Below, piece by piece: positions 10,976-24,563 of a DNA stretch of 52,869 nt. A program made the translations under genes and the position numbers. Every line of letters starts with the position of its first letter. Within the stretch, counting starts at the first letter, position 1. Source of the stretch: Nemertoderma westbladi (Eukaryota; Xenacoelomorpha; Nemertodermatida; Nemertodermatidae); assembly GCA_032718475.1 (NCBI GenBank), contig JAUCBJ010004266.1:1-52869 (forward strand). Reading direction: 5' to 3'. Under the pieces are notes generated by a model. The model saw only the letters and a program-made list of their open reading frames with translations. It made no database searches and was not told where the DNA came from.

Positions 10976-13900
10976 TTTAGACAATCGCTACTGGCTTTGC
11001 AACATCACGATATTCCAGTGAACTTCACTGCTAAGGAGTCTAGAAGCTGAGTTTACAGTTTTGGATCACATTGCTGGGGCACCCAATCCTATCACAGGAT
11101 ATGGTAACTTACTGCAGGGAGTTACACAAACCTTCCTGAGTACTGATCTCGCTATATTGACGTCATTTGATGTATTGGTGATGATCAATAAAGACTCTTG
11201 ATTCTTTGTACTTCTTGTTCAACTCCCACGCATGGGATGCCCAAGGTTTTAGTCGATCTCCACTAGCTTTGCAACGCTGCGATATTCCAGCAACGTTTAC
11301 TGCAAAGGATCTAGAAGCTAAGTTTACAGTTTTGGATCACATTGCTAGGGCACCCGATCATATCACAGGATATGGTAACTTAGTGCAGGGAGTTACACAA
11401 GCCTTCCTGCGTTCCAATCTCACTATATTAACATCATTCGATGTATCAGTGATAATCAGTAAAGACTCTTGATTCTTTGTACTTATTGTTCAACTCCCAT
11501 GCGTGGCATGCCCAAGGTTTTAGTCGATCTCCACTGGCTTTGCAACACTGCGATATTCCAGTGACGTTTACTGCAAAGGATCTAGAAGCTGAGTTTACAG
11601 TTTGGGATCACATTGCTGGGGCACCCAATCCTATCCCAGGATATGGTAACTTACGGCAGGAAGTTACACAAGCCTGCCTGTGTACCGATCTCGCTATATT
11701 AACATCATTCAATGTATCGGTGATGATCAGTAAAGACTCTTGATTCCTTGTACTTCTTGTTCAACTCCCTCGCAAGGCATGCCCAAGGTTTTAGTCAATC
11801 TCTACTGGCTTTGCAACACTGCGATATTCCAGCGACGTTTACTGCAAAGGATCTAGAGCTGAGTTTGCAGTTTTGGATGTCATTGCTGAGGTGCCCAATA
11901 CTATCACAGGATATGGTAACTTACTGCAGGGAGTTACACAAGCCTTCCTGAGTAACGATCTCACTATATTAACATCATTCAATGTATCGGTGATGATCAG
12001 TAAAGACTCTTGATTCTTTGTACTTGTTCACTTCCCACGCATGGCATGCCCAACGTTTTAGTCGATCTCCACTGACTTTGCAACACTGCGATATTCCAGC
12101 GACATTTACTGCAGAGGATCTAGAAGTAGAGTTTACAGTTTTGGATGACATTGCTGGGGGTGCCTGATCCTATCACAGGATATGGTAACTTACTGCAGGG
12201 AGTTACACAAACCTTCCTGAGTACTGATCTCGCTATATTAACATCATTTGATGTATCGGTGATGATCAATAAAGACTCTTGATTCTTTGTACTTCTTGTT
12301 CAACTCCCACGCATGGGATGCCCAAGGTTTTAGTCGATCTCCACTAGCTTTGCAACGCTGCGATATTCCAGCAACGTTTACTGCAAAGGATCTAGAAGCT
12401 AAGTTTACAGTTTTGGATCACATTGCTAGGGCACCCGATCATATCACAGGATATGGTAACTTAGTGCAGGGAGTTACACAAGCCTTCCTGCGTTCCAATC
12501 TCACTATATTAACATCATTCGATGTATCATTGATGATCAGTAAAGACTCTTGATTCTTTGTACTTCTTGTTCAACTCCAACGCGCGGCATGCCCAAGGTT
12601 TTAGTCGATCTCCACTGGCTTTGCAACACTGCGATATTCCAGTGACGTTTACTGCAAAGGATCTAGAGCTGAGTTTGCAGTTTTGGATGTCATTGCTGGG
12701 GTGCCCAATACTATCACAGGATATGGTAACTTACTGCAGGGAGTTACACAAGCCTTCCTGAGAACGATCTCACTATATTAACATCATTCAATGTATCGGT
12801 GATGATCAGTAAAGACTCTTGATTCTTTGTACTTCTTGTTCAACTCCCACGCGTGGCATGCCCAACGTTTTAGTCGATCTCCACTGACTTTGCAACACTG
12901 CGATATTCCAGCGACATTTACTGCAAAGGATCTAGAGCTGAGTTTGCAGTTTTGGATGTCATTGCTGGGGTGCCCAATACTATCACAGGATATGGTAACT
13001 TACTGCAGGGAGTTACACAAGCCTTCCTGAGAACGATCTCACTATATTAACATCATTCAATGTATCGGTGATGATCAGTAAAGACTCTTGATTCTTTGTA
13101 CTTCTTGTTCAACTCCCACGCGTGGCATGCCCAACGTTTTAGTCGATCTCCACTGACTTTGCAACACTGCGATATTCCAGCGACATTTACTGCAAAGGAT
13201 CTAGAAGTAGAGTTTGCAGTTTTGGATGACATTGCTGGGGTGCCCGATCCTATCACAGGATATGGTAACTTACTGCAGGGAGATATACAAGCCTCCCTGA
13301 GTACCAATCTCGCTATATTAATGTCATTTGATGTATTGGTGATAATCAGTAAAGACTCTTGATTCTTTGTACTGATTCAACTCCAATGCATGGGTTGCCC
13401 AAGGATTTAGTTGATCTCCACTGGCTTTGCAACACTGCGATATTCCAGCGAAATTTACTGCAGAGGATCTAGAAGTAGAGTTTACAGTTTTGGATGACAT
13501 TGCTGGGGGTGCCTGATCCTATCACAGGATAAGGTAACTTACTGCGGGGAGTTACACAAACCTTCCTGAGTACTGATCTCGCTATATTAACATCATTCGA
13601 TGTATCAGTGATAATCAGTAAAGACTCTTGATTCTTTGTACTTATTGTTCAACTCCCATGCGTGGCATGCCCAAGATTTTAGTCGATCTCCACTGGCTTT
13701 GCAATACTGCGATATTCCAGCGACGTTAACAGCAAAGGATCTCGAGGCTGAGTTCACAGTTTTGGATGTCATTGCTGGGGTGTGTCCAATACTATCACAG
13801 GATATGGTAACTTACTGCAGGGAGTTACACAAGCCTTCCTGCGTAACAATCTCCCTATATTAACATCATTCAATGTATCGGTGATGATCAGTAAAGACTC

Positions 13901-16900
13901 TTGATTCTTTGTACTTGTTCACTTCCCACGCATGGCATGCCCAACGTTTTAGTCGATCTCCACTGACTTTGCAACACTGCGATATTCCAGCGACATTTAC
14001 TGCAGAGGATCTAGAAGTAGAGTTTACAGTTTTGGATGACATTGCTGGGGGTGCCTGATCCTATCACAGGATATGGTAACTTACTGCAGGGAGTTACACA
14101 AACCTTCCTGAGTACTGATCTCGCTATATTAACATCATTCGATGTATCAGTGATAATCAGTAAAGACTCTTGATTCTTTGTACTTCTTGTTCAACTCCCA
14201 CGCGTGGCATGCCCAAGGTTTTAGTCGATCTCCACTGGCTTTGCAACACTGCGATATTCCAGTGACGTTTACTGCAAAGGATCTAGAGCTGAGTTTGCAG
14301 TTTTGGATGTCATTGCTGGGGTGCCCAATACTATCACGGGATATGGTAACTTACTGCAGGGAGTTACACAAGCCTTCCTGAGAACGATCTCACTATATTA
14401 ACATCATTCAATGTATCGGTGATGATCAGTAAAGACTCTTGATTCTTTGTACTTCTTGTTCAACTCCCACGCGTGGCATGCCCAACGTTTTAGTCGATCT
14501 CCACTGACTTTGCAACACTGCGATATTCCAGCGACATTTACTGCAAAGGATCTAGAAGTAGAGTTTGCAGTTTTGGATGACATTGCTGGGGTGCCCGATC
14601 CTATCACAGGATATGGTAACTTACTGCAGGGAGATATACAAGCCTCCCTGAGTACCAATCTCGCTATATTAATGTCATTTGATGTATTGGTGATAATCAG
14701 TAAAGACTCTTGATTCTTTGTACTGATTCAACTCCAATGCATGGGTTGCTCAAGGATTTAGTTGATCTCCACTGGCTTTGCAACACTGCGATATTCCAGC
14801 GAAATTTACTGCAGAGGATCTAGAAGTAGAGTTTACAGTTTTGGATGACATTGCTGGGGGTGCCTGATCCTATCACAGGATAAGGTAACTTACTGCAGGG
14901 AGTTACACAAACCTTCCTGAGTACTGATCTCGCTATATTAACATCATTCGATGTATCAGTGATAATCAGTAAAGACTCTTGATTCTTTGTACTTATTGTT
15001 CAACTCCCATGCGTGGCATGCCCAAGATTTTAGTCGATCTCCACTGGCTTTGCAATACTGCGATATTCCAGCGACGTTAACAGCAAAGGATCTCGAGGCT
15101 GATTTCACAGTTTTGGATGTCATTGCTGGGGTGCCCAATACTATCACAGGATATGGTAACTTATTGCAGGGAGTTACACAAGCCTTCATGCGTAACGATC
15201 TCACTATATTAACATCATTCAATGTATCGGTGATGATCAGTAAAGACTATTGATTCTTTGTACTTGTTCAACTCCCATGCATGGCATGCCCAAGGTTTTA
15301 GTCGATCTCCACTGGCTTTGCAACACTGCGATATTCCAGCGACATTTACTGCAAAGGATCTAGAAGTAGAGTTTACAGTTTTGGATGACATTGCTGGGGT
15401 GCCCGATCCTATCACACGATATGGTAACTTACTGCAGGGAGTTATACAAGCCTCCCTGAGTACCAATCTCACTATATTAATGTCATTCGATGTATTGGTG
15501 ATAATCAGTAAAGACTCTTGATTCTTTGTACTCATTCAACTCCAATGCATGGGATGCCCAAGGATTTAGTTGATCTCCACTGGCTTTGCAACACTGCGAT
15601 ATTCCAGCAACATTTACTGCAGAAGATCTAGAAGTAGAGTTTACAGTTTTGGATGACATTGCAGGGGGTGCCTGATTCTATCACAGGATATGGTAACTTA
15701 CTGCAGGGAGTTACACAAACCTTCCTGAGTACTGATCTCGCTATATTAACGTCATTCGATGTATCGGTGATGATCAATAAAGACTCTTGATTCTTTGTAC
15801 TTCTTGTTCAACTCCCACGCATGGGATGCCCAAGGTTTTAGTCGATCTCCACTAGCTTTGCAACGCTGCGATATTCCAGCAACGTTTACTGCAACTGCAA
15901 TGGATCTAGAAGCTAAGTTTACAGTTTTGGATCACATTGCTAGGGCACCCGATCATATCACAGGATATGGTAACTTAGTGCAGGGAGTTACATAAGCCTT
16001 CCTGCGTTCCAATCTCACTATATTAACATCATTAGATGTATCATTGATGATCAGTAAAGACTCTTGATTCTTTGCACTTCTTGTTCAACTCCAATGCGCG
16101 GGATGCCCAAGGTTTTAGTCAATCTCTAATTGCTTTGCAACACTGCGATATTCCAGTGACGTTAACTGCAAAGGATCTCGAGGCTGAGTTCACAGTTTTG
16201 GATGTCATTGCTGGGGTGCCCAATACTATCACAGGATATGGTAACTTACTGCAGGGAGTTACACAAGCCTTCCTGCGTAACGATCTCACTATATTAACAT
16301 CATTCAATGTATCGGTGATGATCAGTAAAGACTCTTGATTCTTTGTACTTCTTGTTCAACTCCCACGCATGGCATGCCCAAGGTTTTAGTCGATCTCCAC
16401 TGGCTTTGCAACACTGCGATATTCCAGTGACGTTTACTGCAAAGGATCTAGAAGTAGAGTTTACAGTTTTGGATGACATTGCTGGGGTGCCCGATCCTAT
16501 CACAGGATATGGTAACTTACTGCAGGGAGATATACAAGCCTCCCTGAGTACCAATCTCGCTATATTAATGTCATTCGATGTATTGGTGATAATCAGTAAA
16601 GACTCTTGATTCTTTATACTCATTCAACTCCAATGCATGGGATGCCCAAGGATTTAGTTGATCTCCACTGGCTTTGCAACACTGCGATATTCCAGCGACA
16701 TTTACTGCAGAGGATCTAGAAGTAGAGTTTACAGTTTTGGATGACATTGCTGGGGGTGCCTGATCCTATCACAGGATATGGTAACTTACTGCAGGGAGTT
16801 ACACAAACCTTCCTGAGTACTGATTTCGCTATATTAACGTCATTCGATGTATCGGTGATGATCACTAAAGACTCTTGATTCTTTGTACTTCTTGTTCAAC

Positions 16901-18712
16901 TCCCACGCATGGGATGCCCAAGGTTTTAGTCAATCACCACTAGCTTTGCAACGCTGTGATATTCCAGCAACATTGACTGCAAAGGATCTAGAAGCTAAGT
17001 TTACAGTTTTGGATCACATTGCTAGGGCACCCGATCCTATCACAAGATATGGTAACTTAGTGCAGGGAGTTACACAAGCCTTCCTGCGTTCCATTCTCAC
17101 TATATTAACATCATTCGATGTATCATTGATGATCAGTAAAGACTCTTGATTCTTTGCACTTCTTGTTCAACTCCAATGCGCGGGATGCCCAAGGTTTTAG
17201 TCAATCTCCATTGGCTTTGCAACACTGCGATATTCCTGCGACGTTTACTGCAAAGGATCTAGAAGTAGAGGTTACAGTTTTGGATGACATTGCTGGGGTA
17301 CCCGATCCTATCACAGGATATGGTAACTTACTGCAGGGAGTTATACAAGCCTTTCTGAGTACCGATCTTGCTATATTAACATCATTCGATGTATCGGTGA
17401 TGATCAGTAAAGACTCTTGATTCTTTGTACTTCTTGTTCAACTCCAATGCGCGGGATGCCCAAGGTTTTAGTCAATCTCTAATTGCTTTGCAACACTGCG
17501 ATATTCCAGTGACATTTACTGCAAAGGATCTAGAAGTAGAGTTTACAGTTTTGGATGACATTGCTGGGGTGCCCGATCCTATCACAGGATATGGTAACTT
17601 ACTGCAGGGAGATATACAAGCCTCCCTGAGTACCAATCTCGCTATATTAATGTCATTCGATGTATTGGTGATAATCAGTAAAGACTCTTGATTCTTTGTA
17701 CTCATTCAACTCCAATGCATGGGATGCCCAAGGATTTAGTTGATCTCCACTGGCTTTGCAACACTGCGATATTCCAGCGACATTTACTGCAAAGGATCTA
17801 GAAGTAGAGTTTACAGTTTTGGATGACATTGCTGGGGTGCCCGATCCTATCACAGGATATGGTAACTTACTGCAGGGAGTTACACAAGCCTTCCTGCGTA
17901 ACGATCTCACTATATTAACATCATTCAATGTATCGGTGATGATCAGTAAAGACTCTTGATTCTTTGTATTTCTTGTTCAACTCCCACGCATGGCATGCCC
18001 AAGGTTTTAGTCGATCTCCACTGGCTTTGCAACACTGCGATATTCCAGTGACATCTACTGCAAAGGATCTAGAAGTAGAGTTTACAGTTTTGGATGACAT
18101 TGCTGGGGTGCCCAATACTATCACAGGATATGGTAACTTACTGCAGGGAGTTACACAAGCCTTCCTGCGTAACGATCTCACTATATTAACATCATTCAAT
18201 GTATCGGTGATGATCAGTAAAGACTCTTGATTCTTTGTACTTCTTGTTCAACTCCCACGCATGGCATGCCCAAGGTTTTAGTCGATCTCCACTGGCTTTG
18301 CAACACTGCGATATTCCAGTGACATTTACTGCAAAGGATCTCGAGGCTGAGTTCACAGTTTTGGATGTCATTGCTGGGGTGCCCAATACTATCACAGGAT
18401 ATGGTAACTTACTGCAGGGAGTTACACAAGCCTTCCTGCGTAACGATCTCACTATATTAACATCATTCAATGTATAGGTGATGATCAGTAAAGACTCTTG
18501 ATTCTTTGTACTTCTTGTTCAACTCCCACGCATGGCATGCCCAAGGTTTTAGTCAATCTCCATTGGCTTTGCAACACTGCGATATTCCAGTGACGTTAAC
18601 AGCAAAGGATCTAGAAGCTGAGTTTACAGTTTTGTATCACATTGCTGGGGCGCCCAGTCCTACCCAGGATATGGTAACTTACTGCAGGGAGTTATACAAG
18701 CCTTCCTGACAA
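10976..18712. repeat. 271-bp satellite array, about 28-29 units
   Basis: Head-to-tail units of 269-277 bp, most often 270-271. Unit starts fall near 11206, 11477, 11748, 12018, 12287, 12558, 12827, 13096 and so on to 18506. Each contains GGATATGGTAACTTACTGCA and AGTAAAGACTCTTGATTC. Units are about 85-98% alike and form higher-order blocks: the unit at 13096 recurs almost unchanged at 14447 and 13636 at 14987 (offset 1351 bp, five units), and 11206 recurs at 12287 (four units). Many units hold an 88-codon open frame on the plus strand, but it lacks an in-frame ATG and 271 is not a multiple of three, so the frames do not join. It begins 82 bp after the right TIR of the transposon above. Confidence 0.95.
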
Positions 18713-18792
18713 TACTTTCAGTATAACAAGTATACGTCAAGTATACAAGCCTTCCTTACTATACTAACAACATTCGATTGTTTAAAGCAAAA

Positions 18793-18928
18793 AATGGCAA
18801 GAAAACCACATTGTGTATGTACGTATTGCCAAGGACGTTGTGGCCAGAAGCGACATAATAGGATAACTTGTCCGATGAGATTAGAATATCTATCTAAAGG
18901 TATAGAAGGATTGGATAAGGTGATCTGA
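18793..18928 (+). CDS. Short ORF with zinc-knuckle-like cysteines
   Basis: An ATG at 18794 opens a 44-codon frame with C-x2-C-x3-C and then CGQKRHNRITCP. That tail looks like the CGQKGHNRRTCP zinc knuckle of MULE-type transposases and nucleic-acid-binding proteins. It ends in TGA at about 18928 and no related coding sequence is clear downstream. It is probably a fragment of a dead mobile element and not a gene. Confidence 0.3.
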
Positions 18929-18929
18929 T

Positions 18930-21545
18930 GATCATTAATGCTTATTGCATGCTACCATCACTCAATATACATATATTGTGGCACTGCCCATCGTTCCAAC
19001 TGGTACCGACAGTTACCCATACCAAATGTTTTCCTTCTGTGAAACCTATGGTCCACAGGAAGCAATGGATTTAATTGAGAACAAAAGTGCAAATGATATC
19101 AGACATCCAGATCTAGAGATCTTAATTAATTAATCCATCCTCCTGAGTAGTGCAGCTACTGTCTCTGGCTGTTAGCTTCCAGGCCGCATATTGGAGAACA
19201 TCCTGGAAGGGGAAACATGTACTATCAGTTCTGGAAGATGCTATTGAACAGATTGGAGTCTATGTCAACTGAGTCAATCCATAGGAGCCATGCGGCTCTT
19301 ACAATCTGGTTGTCCATCTTCCCCACCCAAGATTTTCACCCACTAAAAGGTAACGGAGACGAAATGTGTTCTTACTTACTGTCAAGGGCATTGTGGGAAG
19401 AAGTTCCATAAAAGAATGTCTTGCGTCATGAGACTCTACCATAAGTCTTTAGGTATACAGGTGGAAAACATGGATGCAGGAATTCTTAAGGAAGGCCTAC
19501 AGGACAGTTCCACTTAAGAGTTCCATAGTGTTCTGCTGTCTGCTACTCGCAGTTATATTCGGGAGTTTGGTAAATTAGTCCCAGCGTAGCAAGAACGATA
19601 TTAAATGTTTAAACTCAGGAACTCAACGTCCAGAACATTCTGAACATACTTTATGTACTTAACACATCAATCCTTTATCTCGTTGTATCGGCAGTTATCC
19701 TGTAGACACAGTGCTCTGTCCACCTTGCCTTTAAGGAAGGGTTGCTGTGGGTTACAGAACAACATAAGTGACATTAATATCTCTGTTGGGGTTTTCTTCT
19801 TAACTGCAAATAATAACTCATTGTAAAAGGGACGCGATGACTGTTATTGATGATAGTGAGAATGAAAACATGGAGGTTGAGGATTGTAGGGGGATTCTAG
19901 AGGATGATGCAGTGTGTGAGAACTGCAGGCTTTTTACTCCGAATTCTCCCACCCCCACATCCATTGCGCATACAAATGCCAAAGAAGACTCGTTCTTGGG
20001 AATTTCCTTCGTGAACACATGGTGTTAGTTTGTCCACAGTGAGTATATTCTATTTACTGACTCAGATACAATGGTCATAGGGCTGGCATTCTTTTATATT
20101 TAGAGGACTAACGGTTAATGTGAAATGGATATGAGGAATTTGAAGATCCTCTTGATTTGGCAGAAGTGATGGTGGAGGTGATTCCATGCCAATTATGTAG
20201 AATCTGCTAATCACATTGAGGACTATATGGCAGGGATTAATCATGTAATGATGGTGGGTTTGGTAACTGGAATGACTCTTTGTATAAATGTGATAATGGG
20301 AGGGTGGTAGAATCAACCGTTTGGTACATCAAGAAATCAGACTTTTTAAACGTTTTACAAACGTTTGGTACATCAAGAATAATGGGTGCGTTTGTGGTGC
20401 GTTTCGGTCATTCTGATATCAGTACATTGTTAAGATATCAGTATATGGGATTTCTTAATTTATGGCAACATATAATAATGCATAAACAACAGGTGTAGTG
20501 CCTATTTTCAAAGCGAAATGTACCGTTTATTGGCATATCTGGCATGAAATCCGTAAGTTGGCTGTGGCTGTAGCTATGGAGAAGTATACAAACTTATTGA
20601 CACAGTGTATAGGAATAGTCATCACTGGATAGAGAAATGTATAGATTAAACCCTTTGGTAATGTAAAGTATCCTCTATATGGAGGCGCAAGATCATTAGC
20701 AAATTATGTTACATATCCATGATGAAATAACCTTTCAACCAGAGTCAATTGGATGAGACACATGATTTAATTTGCTGCCAAAACAGAGTGAAATTTTAAA
20801 GGAAAGAGAGAAATATGAGTTCTCCAGTCTTTCACATCTTCAAACTCATGACTGTAATAGTCGATGTCCTAATCATGGGGATGAGACAGGTAATGGTTAG
20901 TCGAATGCCTTATTGTCACCCTCAGAGCTGTGGATATGAATTTAAACCCAAGTTGCACCTATACACTGATGAAGCTTTTGATGATCTAGCTTCAACATAC
21001 CTTCTTCAATGTAATGAGGATGAGACTTTAAGAGAAGGTGATGAAGGTTTAGATGATAATAGAAAATCTAGATTAGAGCAAAATTATTTGATTGGTGTTC
21101 GCCATTATTACCATGTCCTGTATTTTTAAATTTAATTAATAATAAATCCTTATTATAGTTAATTAATGAATTCATTCTAGTTCCGGTAAAATGAAGAAGT
21201 CTGATTGAAAAAAGAAACAACACAAGTATTGGTATTAATGAATCAATCAATAGCAAAAGAGGTCGCTTTGCCAGTAATATACAGCCGTTATAAGGAAATG
21301 TACGTACAGTAATTAAAATTGAAACACAAAACTACTAATTATCCTAACAACTATTCACTGTAATATCAACAATTATTATGGCATTCATTTTCTGGAAAAG
21401 CTATATTGTAATTGAATTGAATATCAGTTTATGAATATAGTTAAAACAAACAGTTGGTAAAACCAACGAACCAACCTGATACAATTGAAAGCACAATAAA
21501 TTAAATAGTGGGAGGCTTGAGCAAATAAGTGAGAGTCTTAGTAAT
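18930..21545. other. Unassigned stretch, short weak ORFs only
   Basis: I recognise no gene here. Short open frames of 60-105 codons occur on the plus strand at 18945-19133, 19837-20028 and 20815-21129. None has a family motif, and their composition is ordinary. They could be decayed pieces of one element together with the zinc-knuckle ORF at 18793. The 3' end of WDTC1 transcripts (minus strand) should lie in the right part, but I see no convincing AATAAA signal on the minus strand. Confidence 0.3.
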
Positions 21546-21815
21546 GGAGCATCTCTCGCACCGGTGGTGTTACTCTCGCACCGGCGGTGTTCCTCACGCA
21601 CTGGCAGTGTTCCTCACGCACCAGCGGTGTTCACCTCGCACCGGCGGTGTTCCCCTCGCACCGTCGGTGTTCCTCTCACACACCAGCGGTGTTCTTCTCT
21701 CCCGGTGGTGTTCCTCTTTCACACCGTCGGTGTTCCTCTTTCACACCGTCAGTGTTCCTCTTTCACACCGTCAGTGTTCCTCTTTAACACCGTCAGTGTT
21801 CCTCTTTCACATCAG
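21546..21815. repeat. Minisatellite in the WDTC1 3' UTR, units of 19-24 bp
   Basis: About 13 imperfect units of the type GTGTTCCTCTCGCACCGGCG, drifting to GTGTTCCTCTTTCACACCGTCA toward the right. It begins within about 20 bases of the WDTC1 stop codon (21832), so on the minus strand it lies in the 3' UTR. On the plus strand it is open in all three frames for 60-170 codons, a consequence of its composition and not evidence of a protein. Confidence 0.85.
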
Positions 21816-21831
21816 CTGTTCCCCACCTTCA

Positions 21832-22056
21832 CTACGAGGTGCTGCACTGTACAGACGACGCCGAGTCATCATCCCCCTCGTTGCTGCCGCCCCCCACTCT
21901 GTCTTCCGAGTCAGTCGTACTGGAACCCCCAGCCGTCAACCGGTAACCCATGTTCATTAACATCACCTCCAAGGGGTCTGCATTCATCCGTTTCTGATTG
22001 GCTGTCGCAGCCTTTATACTATCTTCTACCAATCGTTCGTCCTCCACTGCATTGTC
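21832..22056 (-). CDS. WDTC1: WDTC1 exon 12, C-terminus and stop
   Basis: Acceptor ttctaacAG before 22056, 75 codons including TAG at 21834-21832. Reads EDERLVEDSIKAATANQKRM, then NADPLEVMLMNMGYRLT, an acidic Gly/Ser tail and SSVQCSTS. Human: ASQANQRRMNADPLEVMLLN, MGYRI and a QCRPS end. Phase 0 from exon 11. Confidence 0.96.
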   Translation of the reverse strand, partial: DNAVEDERLVEDSIKAATANQKRMNADPLEVMLMNMGYRLTAGGSSTTDSEDRVGGGSNEGDDDSASSVQCSTS

Positions 22057-22280
22057 CTGTTAGAAGAGGAAAATCAAATTAATTACTCACGTGTTACACA
22101 CAGTGTCAGACGCCATGAAAACTCTCGTATTCGATTCCCGTCCTGATTCATGTGGCACATCTGTTTAGAAAATGAGCTAAGGAAAATGTTCTCGAAGCAT
22201 AAAAGTATTATAAATATTAGATGTATATAAAAAATATGTGTACGATATATATATACGAATATGTGTAGATAAGTACTTAC

Positions 22281-22473
22281 TTCATGGCGTGGACTCCATA
22301 GTCGAACCACGTGGTCGATACCACTGGTTGCTAGGATACAGTTAGTAGGGTGAGGTTGTAGACAGTTCACAATAGATTCATCGCCCCTCATAACCTTAAC
22401 TAAGTTGGTGGAATGTTTCTCCCAAATAAAGAAAGACCCATCGTCGGAGCCAGCAACGATATATTGTCCATTG
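22281..22473 (-). CDS. WDTC1: WDTC1 exon 11, C-terminal WD40 blades
   Basis: Acceptor tttccacAG before 22473, 193 bases, donor GAA|GTAAGT. Reads NGQYIVAGSDDGSFFIWEKH, then RGDESIVNCLQPHPTNCILA and TSGIDHVVRLWSPRHE. Human: NAQYIVSGSDDGSFFIWEKE, QGDESIVNCLQPHPSYCFLA and TSGIDPVVRLWNPRPE. A 37-bp minisatellite starts only about 29 bases upstream of this acceptor. Confidence 0.97.
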
Positions 22474-22501
22474 CTGTGGAAATAAGCAGGTTGCTACATC
22501 T

Positions 22502-24430
22502 AGTACAGCACAAACAAGAGCCACACTAGAATAATATTGTACCAGCATACAAACAAGAACCACACTAGAATTATATTGTACCAGCACAAACAAGAGCCAC
22601 ACTATAATAATATTGTACAAGCACAAACAAGAGCCACACTAGAATAATATTGTACAAGCACAAACAAGAGCCACACTAGAATAATATTGTACAAGCACAA
22701 ACAAGATCCACACTAGAATAATATTGTACCAGCACAAACAAGAGCCACACTAGAATAATATTGTACCAGCATACAAACAAGAGCCACAATAGAATAATAT
22801 TGTACCAGCACAAACAAGAGCCACACTAGAATAATATTGTACAAGCACAAACAAGAGCCACACTAGAATAATATTGTACAAGCACAAACAAGAGCCACAC
22901 TAGAATAATATTGTACAAGCACAAACAAGAGCCACACTAGAATAATATTGTACAAGCACAAACAAGAGCCACACTAGAATAATATTGTACCAGCACAAAC
23001 AAGAGCCACACTAGAATAATATTGTACCAGCATACAAACAAGAGCCACAATAGAATAATATTGTACCAGCACAAACAAGAGCCACACTAGAATAATATTG
23101 TACAAGCACAAACAAGAGCCACACTAGAATAATATTGTACAAGCACAAACAAGAGCCACACTAGAATAATATTGTACCAGCACAAACAAGAGCCACACTA
23201 GAATAATATTGTACCAGCATACAAACAAGAGCCACAATAGAATAATATTGTACCAGCACAAACAAGAGCCACACTAGAATAATATTGTACAAGCACAAAC
23301 AAGAGCCACACTAGAATAATATTGTACAAGCACAAACAAGAGCCACACTAGAATAATATTGTACCAGCACAAACAAGAGCCACACTAGAATAATATTGTA
23401 CAAGCACAAACAAGAGCCACACTAGAATAATATTGTACCAGCACAAACAAGAGCCACACTAGAATAATATTGTACCAGCACAAACAAGAGCCACACTAGA
23501 ATAATATTGTACAAGCACAAACAAGAGCCACACTAGAATAATATTGTACCAGCACAAACAAGAGCCACACTAGAATATTATTGTACAAGCACAAACAAGA
23601 GCCACACTAGAATAATATTGTACAAGCACAAACAAGAGCCACACTAGAATAATATTGTACCAGCACCAACAAGAGCCACACTAGAATAATATTGTACCAG
23701 CACAAACAAGAGCCACACTATAATAATATTGTACCAGCACAAACAAGAGCCACACTAGAATAATATTGTACCAGCACAAACAAGAGCCACACTATAATAA
23801 TATTGTACCAGCACAAACAAGAGCCACACTAGAATAATATTGTACCAGCACAAACAAGAGCCACACTAGAATAATATAGTACAAGCACAAACAAGAGCTA
23901 CACTAGAATAATATTGTACCAGCACAAACAAGAGCCACACTAGAATAATATTGTACAAGCACAAACAAGAGCCACACTAGAATAATATTGTACCAGCACA
24001 AACAAGAGCCACACTATAATAATATTGTACCAGCACAAACAAGAGCCACACTAGAATAATATTGTACCAGCACAAACAAGAGCCACACTAGAATAATATT
24101 GTACCAGCACAAACAAGAGCCACACTAGAATAATATTGTACAAGCACAAACAAGAGCCACACTAGAATAATATTGTACCAGCACAAACAAGAGCCACACT
24201 AGAATAATATTGTACAAGCACAAACAAGAGCCACACTAGAATAATATTGTACAAGCACAAACAAGAGCCACACTAGAATAATATTGTACCAGCACAAACA
24301 AGAGCCACACTAGAATAATATTGTACAAGCACAAACAAGAGCCACACTAGAATAATATTGTACCAGCACAAACAAGAGCCACACTAGAATAATATTGTAC
24401 CAGCACAAACAAGAGCCACACTAGAATAAT
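22502..24430. repeat. 37-bp minisatellite in WDTC1 intron 10, about 52 copies
   Basis: Unit CACAAACAAGAGCCACACTA plus GAATAATATTGTACCAG (37 bp), with variants CAAGCAC/CCAGCAC and a 39-bp CATACAAACAAG form. The 39-bp form recurs near 22548, 22770, 23030 and 23217, giving a partial higher-order pattern (five to seven units). A single divergent unit remains at 29778-29815 on the far side of the transposon block, next to the exon-10 donor. The array therefore probably grew from intron sequence that was later split by the insertions. Confidence 0.93.
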
Positions 24431-24436
24431 GTTGTC

Positions 24437-24563
24437 CAGGGATGTCCCGGAATTACGATCCGGCCGGAATTTCAGCGGTTTTTGCCTGATTCCGGTGCCG
24501 ACCGGAATTGCCGGATGGGGATAATCTGGCCGGAATTTACAGGTGGCTAACTACACTGAAAAA
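24437..24563 (-). mobile_element. hAT-like element end, split by an insertion
   Basis: Starts CAGGGATGTCCCGGAATT and carries CCGGCCGGAATT blocks like the ends of the two complete copies at 38982 and 45431. It stops at ...GGCTAACTA, where the CACTA-like element enters, and continues at 29644 with GTTTGATAGTTGCAATTAG for about 55 bp. The rest of the element is lost and no far terminus is seen. Confidence 0.85.

Noticed and set aside
10976-18712. A family of tandem 88-residue genes
   Set aside because: No in-frame ATG (frames open at TTG), the unit is 271 bp so frames do not continue, and many units are broken. Kept as satellite.
21529-22082. Long plus-strand ORFs over the 3' UTR minisatellite and the last WDTC1 exon
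   Set aside because: They are shadows of the repeat and of exon 12, which reads in the opposite direction with clear WDTC1 similarity.
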